Positions 8,756 through 17,892 of a stretch of 64,000 nucleotides of DNA are shown in pieces (the stretch's first letter is position 1; the number at the start of each line of letters is the position of its first letter). A program made the position numbers and the translations under genes. This stretch comes from JABDMH01 sp964428345. GTDB taxonomy: Bacteria > Bacteroidota > Bacteroidia > Chitinophagales > Saprospiraceae. The DNA is taken from NCBI GenBank assembly GCA_964428345.1, contig CAYRYD010000001.1, positions 1 through 64,000 on the forward strand, read 5' to 3'. Under the pieces are notes generated by a model. That model searched no databases, was not told where the DNA came from, and saw nothing but the letters and a program-made list of their open reading frames with translations.

Positions 8756-11053
8756 TTATAGCTCCATAATCACACTAACCTTGCTATCAAATGAATTCTT
8801 ATTATGCATCTTATATAGTTTAGTGTTCATATTGGACAATTTATTCCTTACCACAATATCATTGTCAAGAATACATCTAATAGCATTTAAATACAAATCT
8901 ATTTCATCTGGAGGACTTATCAACCACCCACAACCATCATCAACCAACTCGCAAATACCACCAACGTCGCTAGTTATAATTGGTAACCCAATCTTAGCCA
9001 TATCAATTAATATATTAGGCAAACCATCCCAATCCGAAGTATAAATGAAAGCAAAATATTCTTCGCACTCCAAATCACAGGTATTATGATAGCCACCCCT
9101 CACATATAAATTATCAGGAAGTTCAAAATCTACAAAATCGTTTAAATTACCATATCCCCAAATGTGAAAATCTACATTAGGTAACTTTCTCGCAATCTCG
9201 ACAAACCTATCTGGTCTCTTCTGTCGACAAACACGACTAGCCCATAATACTCGAGGTCGATTGCGTAACCTATTACCAAGAACTCGATCAACTTCAATCG
9301 AATACAGTTCTTCATTAGGATACTGGTATAGTAATTTTAGTTTTGATGCAAGCCTCTGACCCAAACCTAGATCAGAAATAAGTTTATCAATAAACGATTG
9401 ATTATCAATGATAACATTATTCAAATAAGGTATAGTATCTCGAAGAAAATCTATAGCATAACCACATTTTATATGGAATAAGTCATAGTCATAGCAAAAA
9501 AGCATTGCATCCAATTTTATACGTCTACTAATTTGTCGACCATATTTCAAATACATGTTCCAACATACATTTGAATTTACATTTATAATATTTTTAGGTT
9601 CAAGTATTTCTATTAAATGTACTAAAACCCTCACCCTTGAATCAAATCCAACTTCAGAAGCGATTGCATTAAAATCAATAATTGTGATCAAATCACTGGT
9701 ATTGCACCAATCATCAGCTACCGCAGATATCTCATCAGTATAAATAAGAATAACATTCTCATCGTGTCTTTCAATCAAAGAGTTAATGATTCTCAAAGCC
9801 TCCAACTCAGCACCACCTCTCCGGAGAGTGGAAAAAATAAAAATAAAATTAGCTCTGCTTCTAATAATAGATTTCGCTCCTTTCAATAAAATATATTCAT
9901 TTGATTGCTGATTTGGTAATGAATACTCTCGTATATAAAATGAATTAGAATGGGCTTTAAAAATTAAATTCTCCAATTTTTGCGCATTTCCAATTTGCTC
10001 CAACATTTCATCTGTAAAAGTTACATTTTTAATATATCTATTTGCCAATGTATGATTTAAAAAATGAATTAATGGATTCATTTCAATGGGACTTAATAGA
10101 TCAGCTATATATTTCCTAGGGTCAAAGTATGGAGATGGCGACTTAAGAAAATGAGCAGGATCCAAATATAGTTCCAATGGTGTCCTATTCAATTCCCTAA
10201 TTTTGTTAAATTCAATAAAATATTTTCCATCAAAATAAGGATGTGTTTCAAGGTAGTCGATATTTCGAAGTAAATATTCACGAAGAGGATCACCATCTCT
10301 TGAAAATTTATACTTTCTCTTAATATATTTGAGATTAAATAAGATGGATGGATCTCTATCCTCCTTAAAACCATACTCAATATAATGAGAGAGGACATTA
10401 AATCCTGAGTTTTTAATATCGATATTCCTTGATAAATAATACTCAATGTCAAATAAAGCATTAGGATTATTGTAATCGATCTTATGTCGAACTATGAAAT
10501 GAATCAAAGGATTCATACTTAACCTTTCAACATCAGGATATTGATCAACATAGTATTTCAAATCAAATAATGGATTTGGTCTATGTCCTTTCTTAAAACC
10601 TTCTAGCAAAAAATAGGCAATTACATCAATCGGAGGACCATCAAAATTATTTGTTTCAACATAATAATCATAATCAAATAATGGAGTTAAATATTTCGAA
10701 TTAGTATTAATTGCTAGAGACCAAATTTCATCTTTTGACTTTCCATAAGCTACTTCAATTTTCTCATTCGATCTATAGTATTTTCGAATAAAATAACCGG
10801 AATCAAACAAATAATCCTTAATAATATTTAAAATATTGGCATCAGTAATGATCGGAACTACAACAGATTCAGTGTTAGTCTTATTTCTAAGAAGCCTAAT
10901 AATATTCCTAATCACTTGATCAATTGGTTCCTCTGCAATAGCTTTAAAAAAAATTCTAATATTATTAATGTTTAAATGTTGAATCATAAGAATAGGATTA
11001 AGAAAAGATACCAATGAATTCCTGCCCCAAAATGTGCTGACTATAAATATCAT
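8756..11053 (-). CDS. Large glycosyltransferase: N-terminal FDxxYY repeats plus GT4 domain
   Basis: A 765-residue two-part protein. Roughly residues 100-330 contain repeated motifs of the form LFDxxYY...NPLxHFxxxG (for example NPLFDLKYYVDQYPDV and NALFDIEYYLSRN), a module seen in front of many surface-glycan transferases. From about residue 400 comes a GT-B fold of family GT4: STLRRGGAELEALRI as the acceptor-side glycine loop, VLWASRVCRQKRPDRF as the start of the donor domain, and SDWDGLPNILIDMAKIGLP as the nucleotide-sugar ExxxxG-type block. It should transfer a sugar from a nucleotide donor during capsule or O-antigen assembly. It belongs to the AT-rich island and lies 49 bp upstream of the frameshifted sulfotransferase on the same strand. 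Confidence 0.85.
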   Translation of the reverse strand: MIFIVSTFWGRNSLVSFLNPILMIQHLNINNIRIFFKAIAEEPIDQVIRNIIRLLRNKTNTESVVVPIITDANILNIIKDYLFDSGYFIRKYYRSNEKIEVAYGKSKDEIWSLAINTNSKYLTPLFDYDYYVETNNFDGPPIDVIAYFLLEGFKKGHRPNPLFDLKYYVDQYPDVERLSMNPLIHFIVRHKIDYNNPNALFDIEYYLSRNIDIKNSGFNVLSHYIEYGFKEDRDPSILFNLKYIKRKYKFSRDGDPLREYLLRNIDYLETHPYFDGKYFIEFNKIRELNRTPLELYLDPAHFLKSPSPYFDPRKYIADLLSPIEMNPLIHFLNHTLANRYIKNVTFTDEMLEQIGNAQKLENLIFKAHSNSFYIREYSLPNQQSNEYILLKGAKSIIRSRANFIFIFSTLRRGGAELEALRIINSLIERHDENVILIYTDEISAVADDWCNTSDLITIIDFNAIASEVGFDSRVRVLVHLIEILEPKNIINVNSNVCWNMYLKYGRQISRRIKLDAMLFCYDYDLFHIKCGYAIDFLRDTIPYLNNVIIDNQSFIDKLISDLGLGQRLASKLKLLYQYPNEELYSIEVDRVLGNRLRNRPRVLWASRVCRQKRPDRFVEIARKLPNVDFHIWGYGNLNDFVDFELPDNLYVRGGYHNTCDLECEEYFAFIYTSDWDGLPNILIDMAKIGLPIITSDVGGICELVDDGCGWLISPPDEIDLYLNAIRCILDNDIVVRNKLSNMNTKLYKMHNKNSFDSKVSVIMEL

Positions 11054-11119
11054 CCAGTTTCAACGGAGCATTCTCCTAATATAGTGTACCAAACTAATAT
11101 GTATTCTATCTAATATAAA

Positions 11120-11375
11120 ACCCAAATGTACAGCAATCTACGGATATTCCAAGCGTTCCGTTTATTAAGAAGTGTTGATTTAATGCGAGGTAAGTAAAGA
11201 CAATCCTTGACCAACCCACCCGGTATTTGTTGAATTTCCCTCCGGAAAAAGCGGGCCCGGTCGGTACCCTTTTCCCACAAAATGGCCGCCTGTTTCTCAT
11301 AGCGCTTGTCGTTGATCACCAGTAGTCCACCCTCACCACATTGAATGTCTCCCTCTCATGAAAGGAGAGACTCCT
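11120..11375 (-). pseudogene. Decayed fragment of a wecE-like aminotransferase
   Basis: Read on the minus strand, this stretch translates to pieces such as INDKRYEKQAAILWEKGTD, nearly identical to part of the intact WecE at 12616-13731 (INDKRYEEQAAILWEKGTD). Similarity extends upstream (FHE, then CGEGG-equivalent bases in another frame) and fades downstream, with several frameshifts and no start. DNA identity to about 12985-13200 is obvious by eye, for example gatcaccag-agtccaccctc. It is a partial duplicate or recombination scar at the edge of the AT-rich island. The remaining bases of 11054-11504 hold no other gene I can support. Confidence 0.8.
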
Positions 11376-11504
11376 TTGCAATTGTCTCAAAATCACTAAC
11401 TAATTCATGCTCTTTATCAGTTTCTTCTTGTTGGTTTACAATAGTCAAATACAAGTAAATATTTCTAATTATTGTCCTTGGATTTTCTTTTCTTAATGCT
11501 AAGA

Positions 11505-12461
11505 TTAATTTTTTAAAATTGGCAATATTATATTTAAAGATTTTAATAATTGAGAAAAGAATCTCTTTAAGGAATTGATCTTTTCTTTTAATAGTGCAAT
11601 TAATCTCATGTTAGGTGTCAAAATAGAAGATGATTGCTGCCGATCGTCAATACGACCTATTGCATTGTTGACCACAGGTAGCTCAAATTCTCTACAGAGA
11701 TCCATTAAAATACCATATAGATTCCGGCTGGATTCACCGGTAATCCAGAGATTCTTCTCGTCAATCTCATAATGTCTCAATCCAGGTTCAATAAATCCCG
11801 AAAGCTCGGAAGAGAGCTCTTTGCTTTGTATAGAAATACCCAATTTCTCAATTACTTTTTCAACAACATCCTTCCAATTGTCAAGAAGATGGGTAAAGTG
11901 CACGAAAATACGGGTTTTTCCCCTTGACAAACGCTCCGCATTAACCATATGATCCACCCATAACAGATGCGATTTATTCCTGGGAAATTGCTCACGCCTG
12001 GCCAGAGACAGCCATATTTCCTCCGGATGCCGGACCATAATGATGTATTGGGAATCAATGTCTATCGAATGAAAGACCTCCTGATATAAAGGGAGTAAGA
12101 CGCAAATCCGGGGATCTTTGATGACAAAATTTGGCGTATTCGAAAACTCCTCATCAATAATCCGGACCAACTCTTCCCTGAACTTCCCCAAATCTTGATT
12201 TTCAATCCAATTCTCTTCCAACAAAAATGTTTCATCCCATCCGGCACCCAGAAAACCAAGTAGTCTTTCATTCAACTGATAGATCCGGTTATTTTCAAAA
12301 TACCCTTTCTTATTGAATTCATTGGCTGCCATCAGCTCCTTTCCCAGAGGCAAACCAAGATGAGCCAGCAACCCCGCCATTGCCGAGGTACCACTCCGGT
12401 GCATGCCCAACACAAATATACATTTCCGCCTGGCTGCGCTCATCGATCTGTCATTTGTCAT
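11505..12461 (-). CDS. Sulfotransferase family protein
   Basis: A 318-residue P-loop sulfotransferase. FVLGMHRSGTSAMAGLLAHL at about residues 16-35 is the classic PAPS 5'-phosphosulfate loop; FVIKDPRICVLLP and IIMVRHPEEIWLSLARRE (about residues 140-160) form the 3'-phosphate site with Arg-His-Pro and Ser. Members of this subfamily commonly neighbour glycosyltransferases in glycan loci. There is no signal peptide; cytosolic action is expected. The hydrophobic C-terminus (LKSLNIILPILK) may touch the membrane. It is on the same strand as the wec genes upstream, separated from them by a GT-rich microsatellite. The acceptor is unknown. Confidence 0.82.
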   Translation of the reverse strand: MTNDRSMSAARRKCIFVLGMHRSGTSAMAGLLAHLGLPLGKELMAANEFNKKGYFENNRIYQLNERLLGFLGAGWDETFLLEENWIENQDLGKFREELVRIIDEEFSNTPNFVIKDPRICVLLPLYQEVFHSIDIDSQYIIMVRHPEEIWLSLARREQFPRNKSHLLWVDHMVNAERLSRGKTRIFVHFTHLLDNWKDVVEKVIEKLGISIQSKELSSELSGFIEPGLRHYEIDEKNLWITGESSRNLYGILMDLCREFELPVVNNAIGRIDDRQQSSSILTPNMRLIALLKEKINSLKRFFSQLLKSLNIILPILKN

Positions 12462-12555
12462 TGCAATCTATGAAAGTAACCCTTTCCTTTAATATAGCGA
12501 AATAGTTTAATGTGTTGTGGTTTGAACTGCCGTAAAAATAATGAATATTACGATA

Positions 12556-12602
12556 GTGTGGGTGTGAGTGTGAGTGTGGGTGTGAGTGTGAGTGTGGGTG
12601 TA
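12556..12602 (+). repeat. GT-rich microsatellite
   Basis: Tandem variants of gtgtgag/gtgtggg with an 18-base period run for about 47 bases in the gap between wecE and the sulfotransferase. It is noncoding and slippage-prone. The frame through it (12510-12713) is not a gene. Confidence 0.85.
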
Positions 12603-12615
12603 TGGTCGCAGTACC

Positions 12616-13731
12616 CTACTTCAACAACCGGTGTAAGAAATCTACCTCCAGCTCATGATACAGGGGCAAGCGGACCAGGCAATCTTCGTACCGGTCGCAG
12701 TGGGGCAGACTGACAGGCGTTTCCGGCCCGATGTACTGGCGATAAAACGGGCTGTTATGCAGCCCCTGGTAGTGAAAGACCGCCTGAATGCCCCGGGTTT
12801 TCAGGTAATGGATCAAACGGGTACGCTCCGCTAGTGTGTCACATACCAGGTAATACAGATGGCCATTGTGCCGGGCAAAGGCCGGGATCCGTGGCTTCCG
12901 AAAGCAGAAATCCGGAAGATACCGCTCTATATGGGCATCGTACCAGCTCCAGAGCTCGCGACGCCGCTGCCGGATCCGGTCTGTACTCTCCAGTTGGGCA
13001 TAGAGGTAAGCCGCCAGCAGATCGGAGGGCAGGAAGGACGATCCCAACCCAACCCACCGGTATTTGTCGACCTCTCCCCGGAAAAAACGGGCGCGGTCAG
13101 TGCCTTTTTCCCACAGTATAGCTGCCTGTTCCTCATAGCGCTTGTCGTTGATCACCAGCAGTCCACCCTCACCGCATTGGATATTCTTCGTCTCGTGAAA
13201 CGAGAAGACCGCCAGATGGCCCATTGTACCGAGCGGTTTGTCCTTGTAATAGCTGTCGATGGACTGGGCCGCCTCCTCGATCACCACCAGTCCGTACCGG
13301 GCAGCGATGTCCATGATCCGGTCCATGTCGCAGGCCACCCCCCCATAATGCAATGGTACAATGGCCTTCGTCCTGCCGGTAATCAGCCCCTCGATCTGGT
13401 CTTCATCGATGCCCGGGTGATCCGGCCGGCTGTCGGCAAAAACGATCCTGGCTCCCTGCCGGACAAAGGCCAGCGCCGACGAAACAAACGTATACGACGG
13501 CATGATGATCTCGTCGCCCTCCCGGATGTCGAGCAGCAGGGCACACATCTCCAACGCATCGGTGCATGAGGTGGTGAGCAGGCATTGACCAAAACCCCAC
13601 CGGGATTCCAGCAAAGTATGGCAAAGACGGGTGTAATGTCCGTTGCCGGATATATGACCACGGTGGATGGCATCCTGCATGTAGGCCATCTCCTGCCCGC
13701 TCAGCCAGGGCTTGTTAAAAGGTATTTTCAT
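12616..13731 (-). CDS. wecE: dTDP-4-amino-4,6-dideoxygalactose transaminase
   Basis: A PLP aminotransferase of the DegT/DnrJ/EryC1/StrS class, 371 residues from ATG 13731 (MKIPFNKPWLSGQEMAYM), the usual WecE/RffA N-terminus. The family converts dTDP-4-keto-6-deoxy-D-glucose to dTDP-4-amino-4,6-dideoxy-D-galactose with glutamate. The PLP lysine is K182 in SFHETKNIQCGEGG; VVIEEAAQSIDSYYKDKPLG holds the Asp/Gln that support the cofactor. The start overlaps the end of the acetyltransferase gene by 17 bp, so the two are translationally coupled. An earlier in-frame start (13785) would lie inside that neighbour. A decayed second copy of part of this gene lies at 11120-11375. Confidence 0.93.
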   Translation of the reverse strand: MKIPFNKPWLSGQEMAYMQDAIHRGHISGNGHYTRLCHTLLESRWGFGQCLLTTSCTDALEMCALLLDIREGDEIIMPSYTFVSSALAFVRQGARIVFADSRPDHPGIDEDQIEGLITGRTKAIVPLHYGGVACDMDRIMDIAARYGLVVIEEAAQSIDSYYKDKPLGTMGHLAVFSFHETKNIQCGEGGLLVINDKRYEEQAAILWEKGTDRARFFRGEVDKYRWVGLGSSFLPSDLLAAYLYAQLESTDRIRQRRRELWSWYDAHIERYLPDFCFRKPRIPAFARHNGHLYYLVCDTLAERTRLIHYLKTRGIQAVFHYQGLHNSPFYRQYIGPETPVSLPHCDRYEDCLVRLPLYHELEVDFLHRLLK

Positions 13732-14485
13732 TCCACCAATGATAGATCCGTGTTTCACTGACTTTGCGGAATCCGGACTTTTCATAAAAGGACAAGGCTC
13801 CCTCGTTCCGCGCCTGGGTCCATACCGTCATCACCCTGGTGTTGTCTTCCAATAAACGGCGTCTGAGGGTATCGAGCAGCATCGTGCCAATGCCTTGTCC
13901 CCGGACCGCGCTTTGCACCGCCATCAATCCGATATGGGCGCTGTCGCCGTTCACTTTAGCGGTAATTATTCCGTTGACCCGTCCGCGGTCATCCCGGTGA
14001 CCATAGACAAAGTCTGCCAGTTCTCCGGCCACAGACTGTTTGATCCAATGGTGATACATCGCCTCAAAAGTACCCTTTTCAAATTGCTTGTCAAGCCGGA
14101 ACCGGGAATGGTGACCGGCCGCCAGGGCCAGATCCAGCACATCCTGATCCACCTCGGTCAGGGGCAAGCACTGTCTGGAGGTCTGGCCGGAAACCACAAG
14201 CCGGTCTGTCCGGCCTGTCTCCCTTATACGATCCCTACCCGTTCGCCCGGTGAGCCCGTCGGTCCGAAGTAACACATTGACGGTAACGGGCTTAATTCCC
14301 ATCTGGTCCAGCGCTTCAATACACCGGATCTCACCGGAGCCGGCCAGGAGATAAAGAAGCCGGTAGCGGCGCCATTCATCGCGCTCAAACCACGATCCGG
14401 TGAACCCGACGTCATCGGTCAAAATCACTTTCCCGGTCCGGAAACCGAGAAAGCGGCTGTCCCATTCCAATTCGGTGATCTTCAA
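13715..14485 (-). CDS. wecD: dTDP-4-amino-4,6-dideoxygalactose N-acetyltransferase-like GNAT protein
   Basis: A 256-residue GNAT-fold acetyltransferase. LEWDSRFLGFRTGKV near the N-terminus and HSRFRLDKQF with YHHWIKQSV in the middle are typical of WecD/RffC, and VQSAVRGQGIGTMLLDTL is the acetyl-CoA loop (Q/RxxGxG/A). It should acetylate the amino sugar made by WecE to give dTDP-Fuc4NAc or a close relative. The only start that keeps the N-terminal motif is TTG 14485, directly after the stop of the GT2 gene (14486-14488), so translation probably depends on coupling. It overlaps wecE by 17 bp. The pair forms a compact nucleotide-sugar module within a surface-glycan operon. Confidence 0.85.
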   Translation of the reverse strand: MKITELEWDSRFLGFRTGKVILTDDVGFTGSWFERDEWRRYRLLYLLAGSGEIRCIEALDQMGIKPVTVNVLLRTDGLTGRTGRDRIRETGRTDRLVVSGQTSRQCLPLTEVDQDVLDLALAAGHHSRFRLDKQFEKGTFEAMYHHWIKQSVAGELADFVYGHRDDRGRVNGIITAKVNGDSAHIGLMAVQSAVRGQGIGTMLLDTLRRRLLEDNTRVMTVWTQARNEGALSFYEKSGFRKVSETRIYHWWNENTF

Positions 14486-15406
14486 TTACAGGTTGATTTT
14501 TTCGTTGACAATGTACAGCGGCCGGTCTTTCACCCGCTGAAAGATCTTGCCGATGTATAATCCCACAATACCGAGGATAAAGATGATCACCCCGGATAAA
14601 AACCACAGCGATATGATCAGGCTGGCATAGCCGGTCACCGTGATCCTGTCCGCCAGGTACAACCCCAGGTAAACCAGTCCGATGATTGCTGATGCCAGCG
14701 ACAGGATAAATCCGGCCCTTACCGTAAGCCAGAGTGGTTTTTCGGAAAAGGCGATCATATTGTTGAAGGCCAGGTTGGACAACTGACGCATCGAATACGA
14801 CGACCGGCCGTTTAACCGGGGGGCATGACTGACCGGTAACTTAGCCGACCGGAATCCAACCCATTGGACCATCGCCGGAAAATACCGGATCACATCGCCC
14901 ATACTCAGCACGGCCTCCACCACCTTCCGGTGATAAATGCCAAAATTGGCGACGGAAGGGTCCTGACGGATGCCGGTGAGGTAACTGAAGATCCGGTAAA
15001 AAACCCGGGATCCTGTTCTCTTGATGGCGGAGTCCTTCCTCAACTGACGCTGGGCGCAGACCATATCATAGCCTGAGATAGCCACCTGATAAAGGTTGGG
15101 AATCTCCTCCGGCTGGTCCTGAAGATCACCATCCATGACGACCACCCATTCGCCTGTGGCAGCTTCCAATCCGGCGGTAATCGCATAATGCTGGCCGAAG
15201 TTGCGGGAGAGTCCGATGGCCTTCACGGCCGGATTAATACGGCACAGTTTTGTAACAGCACTCCAATCATTTTCAGGACTACCATCATCTATATACACTA
15301 ATTCATAGTGCAGGGAAAGATCGTCCAGGACACGACACAACCTTTGGTTAAGTTCGTCGATGTACTGCTCACAGCGATACAGTGGTATAATCACGGATAT
15401 CTCCAC
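14486..15406 (-). CDS. Membrane-anchored family 2 glycosyltransferase (DPM1/GtrB/ArnC-like)
   Basis: 306 residues. MEISVIIPLYRCEQYIDEL opens a GT2 domain; VYIDDGSPENDW and VVVMDGDLQDQPEEIP carry the DxD donor site, and LSRNFGQHYAITAGLEAATG is the typical GtrB/ArnC block. Two transmembrane helices follow (about residues 230-255 and 265-290), then a short cytosolic tail. Enzymes of this build usually load a sugar onto polyprenyl phosphate at the inner leaflet of the cytoplasmic membrane. It is the first gene of a three-gene minus-strand operon with wecD and wecE, so the sugar transferred may be the Fuc4NAc-type product, although that is inference. Confidence 0.87.
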   Translation of the reverse strand: MEISVIIPLYRCEQYIDELNQRLCRVLDDLSLHYELVYIDDGSPENDWSAVTKLCRINPAVKAIGLSRNFGQHYAITAGLEAATGEWVVVMDGDLQDQPEEIPNLYQVAISGYDMVCAQRQLRKDSAIKRTGSRVFYRIFSYLTGIRQDPSVANFGIYHRKVVEAVLSMGDVIRYFPAMVQWVGFRSAKLPVSHAPRLNGRSSYSMRQLSNLAFNNMIAFSEKPLWLTVRAGFILSLASAIIGLVYLGLYLADRITVTGYASLIISLWFLSGVIIFILGIVGLYIGKIFQRVKDRPLYIVNEKINL

Positions 15407-15558
15407 GTTCTTGAATTGTTGCAGGGATCACCACTGACGGTTAGTCCCAGGTTATTTCCTTTCGATCCAATTATAACTTTAAGCCAACCTATGCTACTAA
15501 AGCTAGCGACAATACGTGAGCAAGATAATATTGAAAATATGTTGATCCTCGAAAATTC

Positions 15559-17427
15559 TCATATGCGAAGTACGGCAACAAAAACGAAAGAATAAAAACT
15601 CAGGGTGAATAGTAAAATCAACGGACCCAGATAATTACTGAAGGGTATATTTAACCTGCTGATGAATACGCTTACCACGGGAATCATAGGAAATAGATGT
15701 CTTCCCTGGGGCTGGTAATCATGTTGATAGGAATATAACCATGTCGAGGCAAACATCATCGTGGCAAAAGTAACGGCCAGCAGCAAGCCTTCGGCAAGTC
15801 GTTCTACCGAATATCCGGTGATAAAATACCATAAAATGATCATCAAAAGCAAAGTGTGAATAACCATCACTAAGCTATAATGACGATCCGGTGCATAGAT
15901 ATCCATGAAACCATATACTCCATTGAAACTCTTATAAGCCATGGGTATCCAATAGGTCATCATAGTCAGATAGGAGCCATAACGCGCTTCACCGGAGCGT
16001 GGGGTTTCCATCAACCGGGCATTGTTAAGCTCTATTTGTTCGTAATACCGATGGCTTTCCGGACTTAGTTCTGGCTGACCACTCCGATAAGCCGAAGCGT
16101 GTCGCAGCATGAAGACCGCCAAAGCCAAGGCTAAAATCATTAGAGGTATATTTAAGGATCTCCAGGGCACACTCCATTTTTTCAAATTATTCTCCAGATC
16201 CAGGGCCCTCAAAAAAATATATCCGATATAAAAGAGTACAAAAACCAGATAATTGGTCTTAGCATAGGACAATGAGCCGAGAAGGATTCCCATGAATAAA
16301 ACGGGTAGATATATCCGGATCCCTTTCTTTGGTTGAAGAAGGTCGGGATAATATCTTTCTGTAATGACTACCAATACCAGCGATAGAAATAAAGGAAAAA
16401 AATCATCATTAACATAACTAAAAATATACCATGTCATGGGTGTGCTCAGGAAGAGTACCCATAGCGGAGCCTGCCTGGGAAAGGAGAGCACAAGGAGCAT
16501 CATGACCAGAAGTAGCGATGCTCCAAAAATCCGGACCGATTTTACGGAAGGCATCACACCATCAAACAAATTGGAGACTTTTCCGGCCAACAGGTAGTGC
16601 TTTCCCAATTGATAAACCCGTGAATGATTCCAAACCGGATTGTAGGTATGGATACCCAGTTCCTCTCCTCTTTCGGGAGTCACCGTATGTTTTTTAAAGA
16701 ATTCGGCGGCCAAAAAATGATCCCTTTCATCAGGCGAAGTATCGGATGGAGCTTTGAGCGCCTGGGTCAATACCAAACCAAAGACCATGGCAAGGCAGAT
16801 GGCTATAGTTACTGATAGCGGGTTTAACTCCAACATATGGATAAATCCCCAACCGGTGTACGTAAGTACCAAGACCAGAATTGACAGCCCCAAATAGAGA
16901 AACATCGCCCGTAAATCCGGTTTCAGCTGCACATTGTCTGTGCTAGCAGTCAGAGAAGGTTGATCTGAAATGGTCCTGAAAATCAGTTGATTGGTCAGGG
17001 AAGCAGCGCCGACTCCTTCATTACGCCGGATGCCTGGGAGGGGAAGTTGCCAGGGTGTAAAACCCCACCTTTTAAATAACACATAATAGAGCCTTAACTG
17101 GATTCCGGATCCCTTTCCGGGATCGATCCGGATTTTACGTATTGCTGCCGGATTCACAGGTAATTCAATTCGATAGGTTTCAATCCCTTCGATTATCTCA
17201 AATGTGTCGGAGCGGGTAGTATCGAAATCCTCCTCCTCTCCGGCCCACCACACCTGACCGGTCGTTTCCCGAGACGATTGCATGAGAAAAACGAGCTCAT
17301 AGCTGCCCGTGGTCATTCCGGAGAAGTAGTATAAAAAGAGCAGGGTACCTATGATCAGGGTCAGCAGGTCCCTTCCCGGCAGGTGAGATTTGGCTTTTTC
17401 AGAGGCATTGTACTCGTGGTTTATCAT
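15559..17427 (-). CDS. Polytopic membrane protein, DUF2142-like (GT-C type)
   Basis: 622 residues with about ten to twelve predicted membrane helices. A first helix near residues 20-40 is followed by a ~130-residue beta-rich extracytoplasmic domain, then helices from about residue 170 on. SDTSPDERDHFLAAEFF after the third helix matches the PDExxHF loop of DUF2142 and related GT-C proteins, where acidic loop residues sit at the catalytic site, and FSYVNDDFFPLFLSLVL is the second loop signature. It likely moves or transfers a lipid-linked sugar on the outer face of the membrane. It lies 152 bp upstream of the GT2 gene on the same strand. The exact reaction is unknown. Confidence 0.7.
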   Translation of the reverse strand: MINHEYNASEKAKSHLPGRDLLTLIIGTLLFLYYFSGMTTGSYELVFLMQSSRETTGQVWWAGEEEDFDTTRSDTFEIIEGIETYRIELPVNPAAIRKIRIDPGKGSGIQLRLYYVLFKRWGFTPWQLPLPGIRRNEGVGAASLTNQLIFRTISDQPSLTASTDNVQLKPDLRAMFLYLGLSILVLVLTYTGWGFIHMLELNPLSVTIAICLAMVFGLVLTQALKAPSDTSPDERDHFLAAEFFKKHTVTPERGEELGIHTYNPVWNHSRVYQLGKHYLLAGKVSNLFDGVMPSVKSVRIFGASLLLVMMLLVLSFPRQAPLWVLFLSTPMTWYIFSYVNDDFFPLFLSLVLVVITERYYPDLLQPKKGIRIYLPVLFMGILLGSLSYAKTNYLVFVLFYIGYIFLRALDLENNLKKWSVPWRSLNIPLMILALALAVFMLRHASAYRSGQPELSPESHRYYEQIELNNARLMETPRSGEARYGSYLTMMTYWIPMAYKSFNGVYGFMDIYAPDRHYSLVMVIHTLLLMIILWYFITGYSVERLAEGLLLAVTFATMMFASTWLYSYQHDYQPQGRHLFPMIPVVSVFISRLNIPFSNYLGPLILLFTLSFYSFVFVAVLRI

Positions 17428-17560
17428 GTGAAACAGACCTGGGTTTAGGTCAACACTCCCAAAATACTAAAACACCTCAACACCTATCGTACTAAAGAGA
17501 TCACGGGGATTTGATTATTGCAAATAGTGAACGGCTTCGACGGCGCTTGAAGAACCAAAT

Positions 17561-17856
17561 GGAGGGGCGAATTCATTCGCCCGGGTACTGAACATGTTTG
17601 TGCTACGGCGATTCAAATCGCTGCTCCAGAGTGCACTCTGTTTGGAGGGGCGAATTCATTCGCCCGTGTAGAAAACATACTATTACTACGGCGATTAAAA
17701 TCGCCGCTTCCAGTTGCAATCTTTTCAACAATACCACCTCATAACCAAAAGACCACAAGACCAGAATACCATAAGACCAATGCCAATGGAGGGGCGAATT
17801 CATTCGCCCTTGTGCTAAACACGCTATTGCTACGGCGATTGTAATCGCCGCTACGG
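17561..17856 (-). repeat. Three inverted copies of the BIME-like palindrome pair
   Basis: Copies at 17561-17627, 17644-17710 and 17788-17856 each consist of ggaggggcgaattcattcgc (palindrome 1), a ~30-base spacer and a palindrome of type cggcgattaaaatcgccg (palindrome 2). Between the second and third copies lies a run like ataaccaaaagaccacaaga, the reverse complement of the lead of the 1-1145 array. The cluster fills most of the 465-bp gap 17428-17892. The frame 17603-17896 is not a gene. Confidence 0.88.
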
Positions 17857-17892
17857 GGGGTACATAATTGCAGCCCTTATCCACATTACCAT

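Noticed and set aside
12556..12602. CRISPR-like short repeats
   Set aside because: Simple GT-rich microsatellite without unique spacers.
12859..13569. 236-codon plus-strand frame
   Set aside because: Antisense of wecE in a GC-rich gene; wecE has full family motifs.
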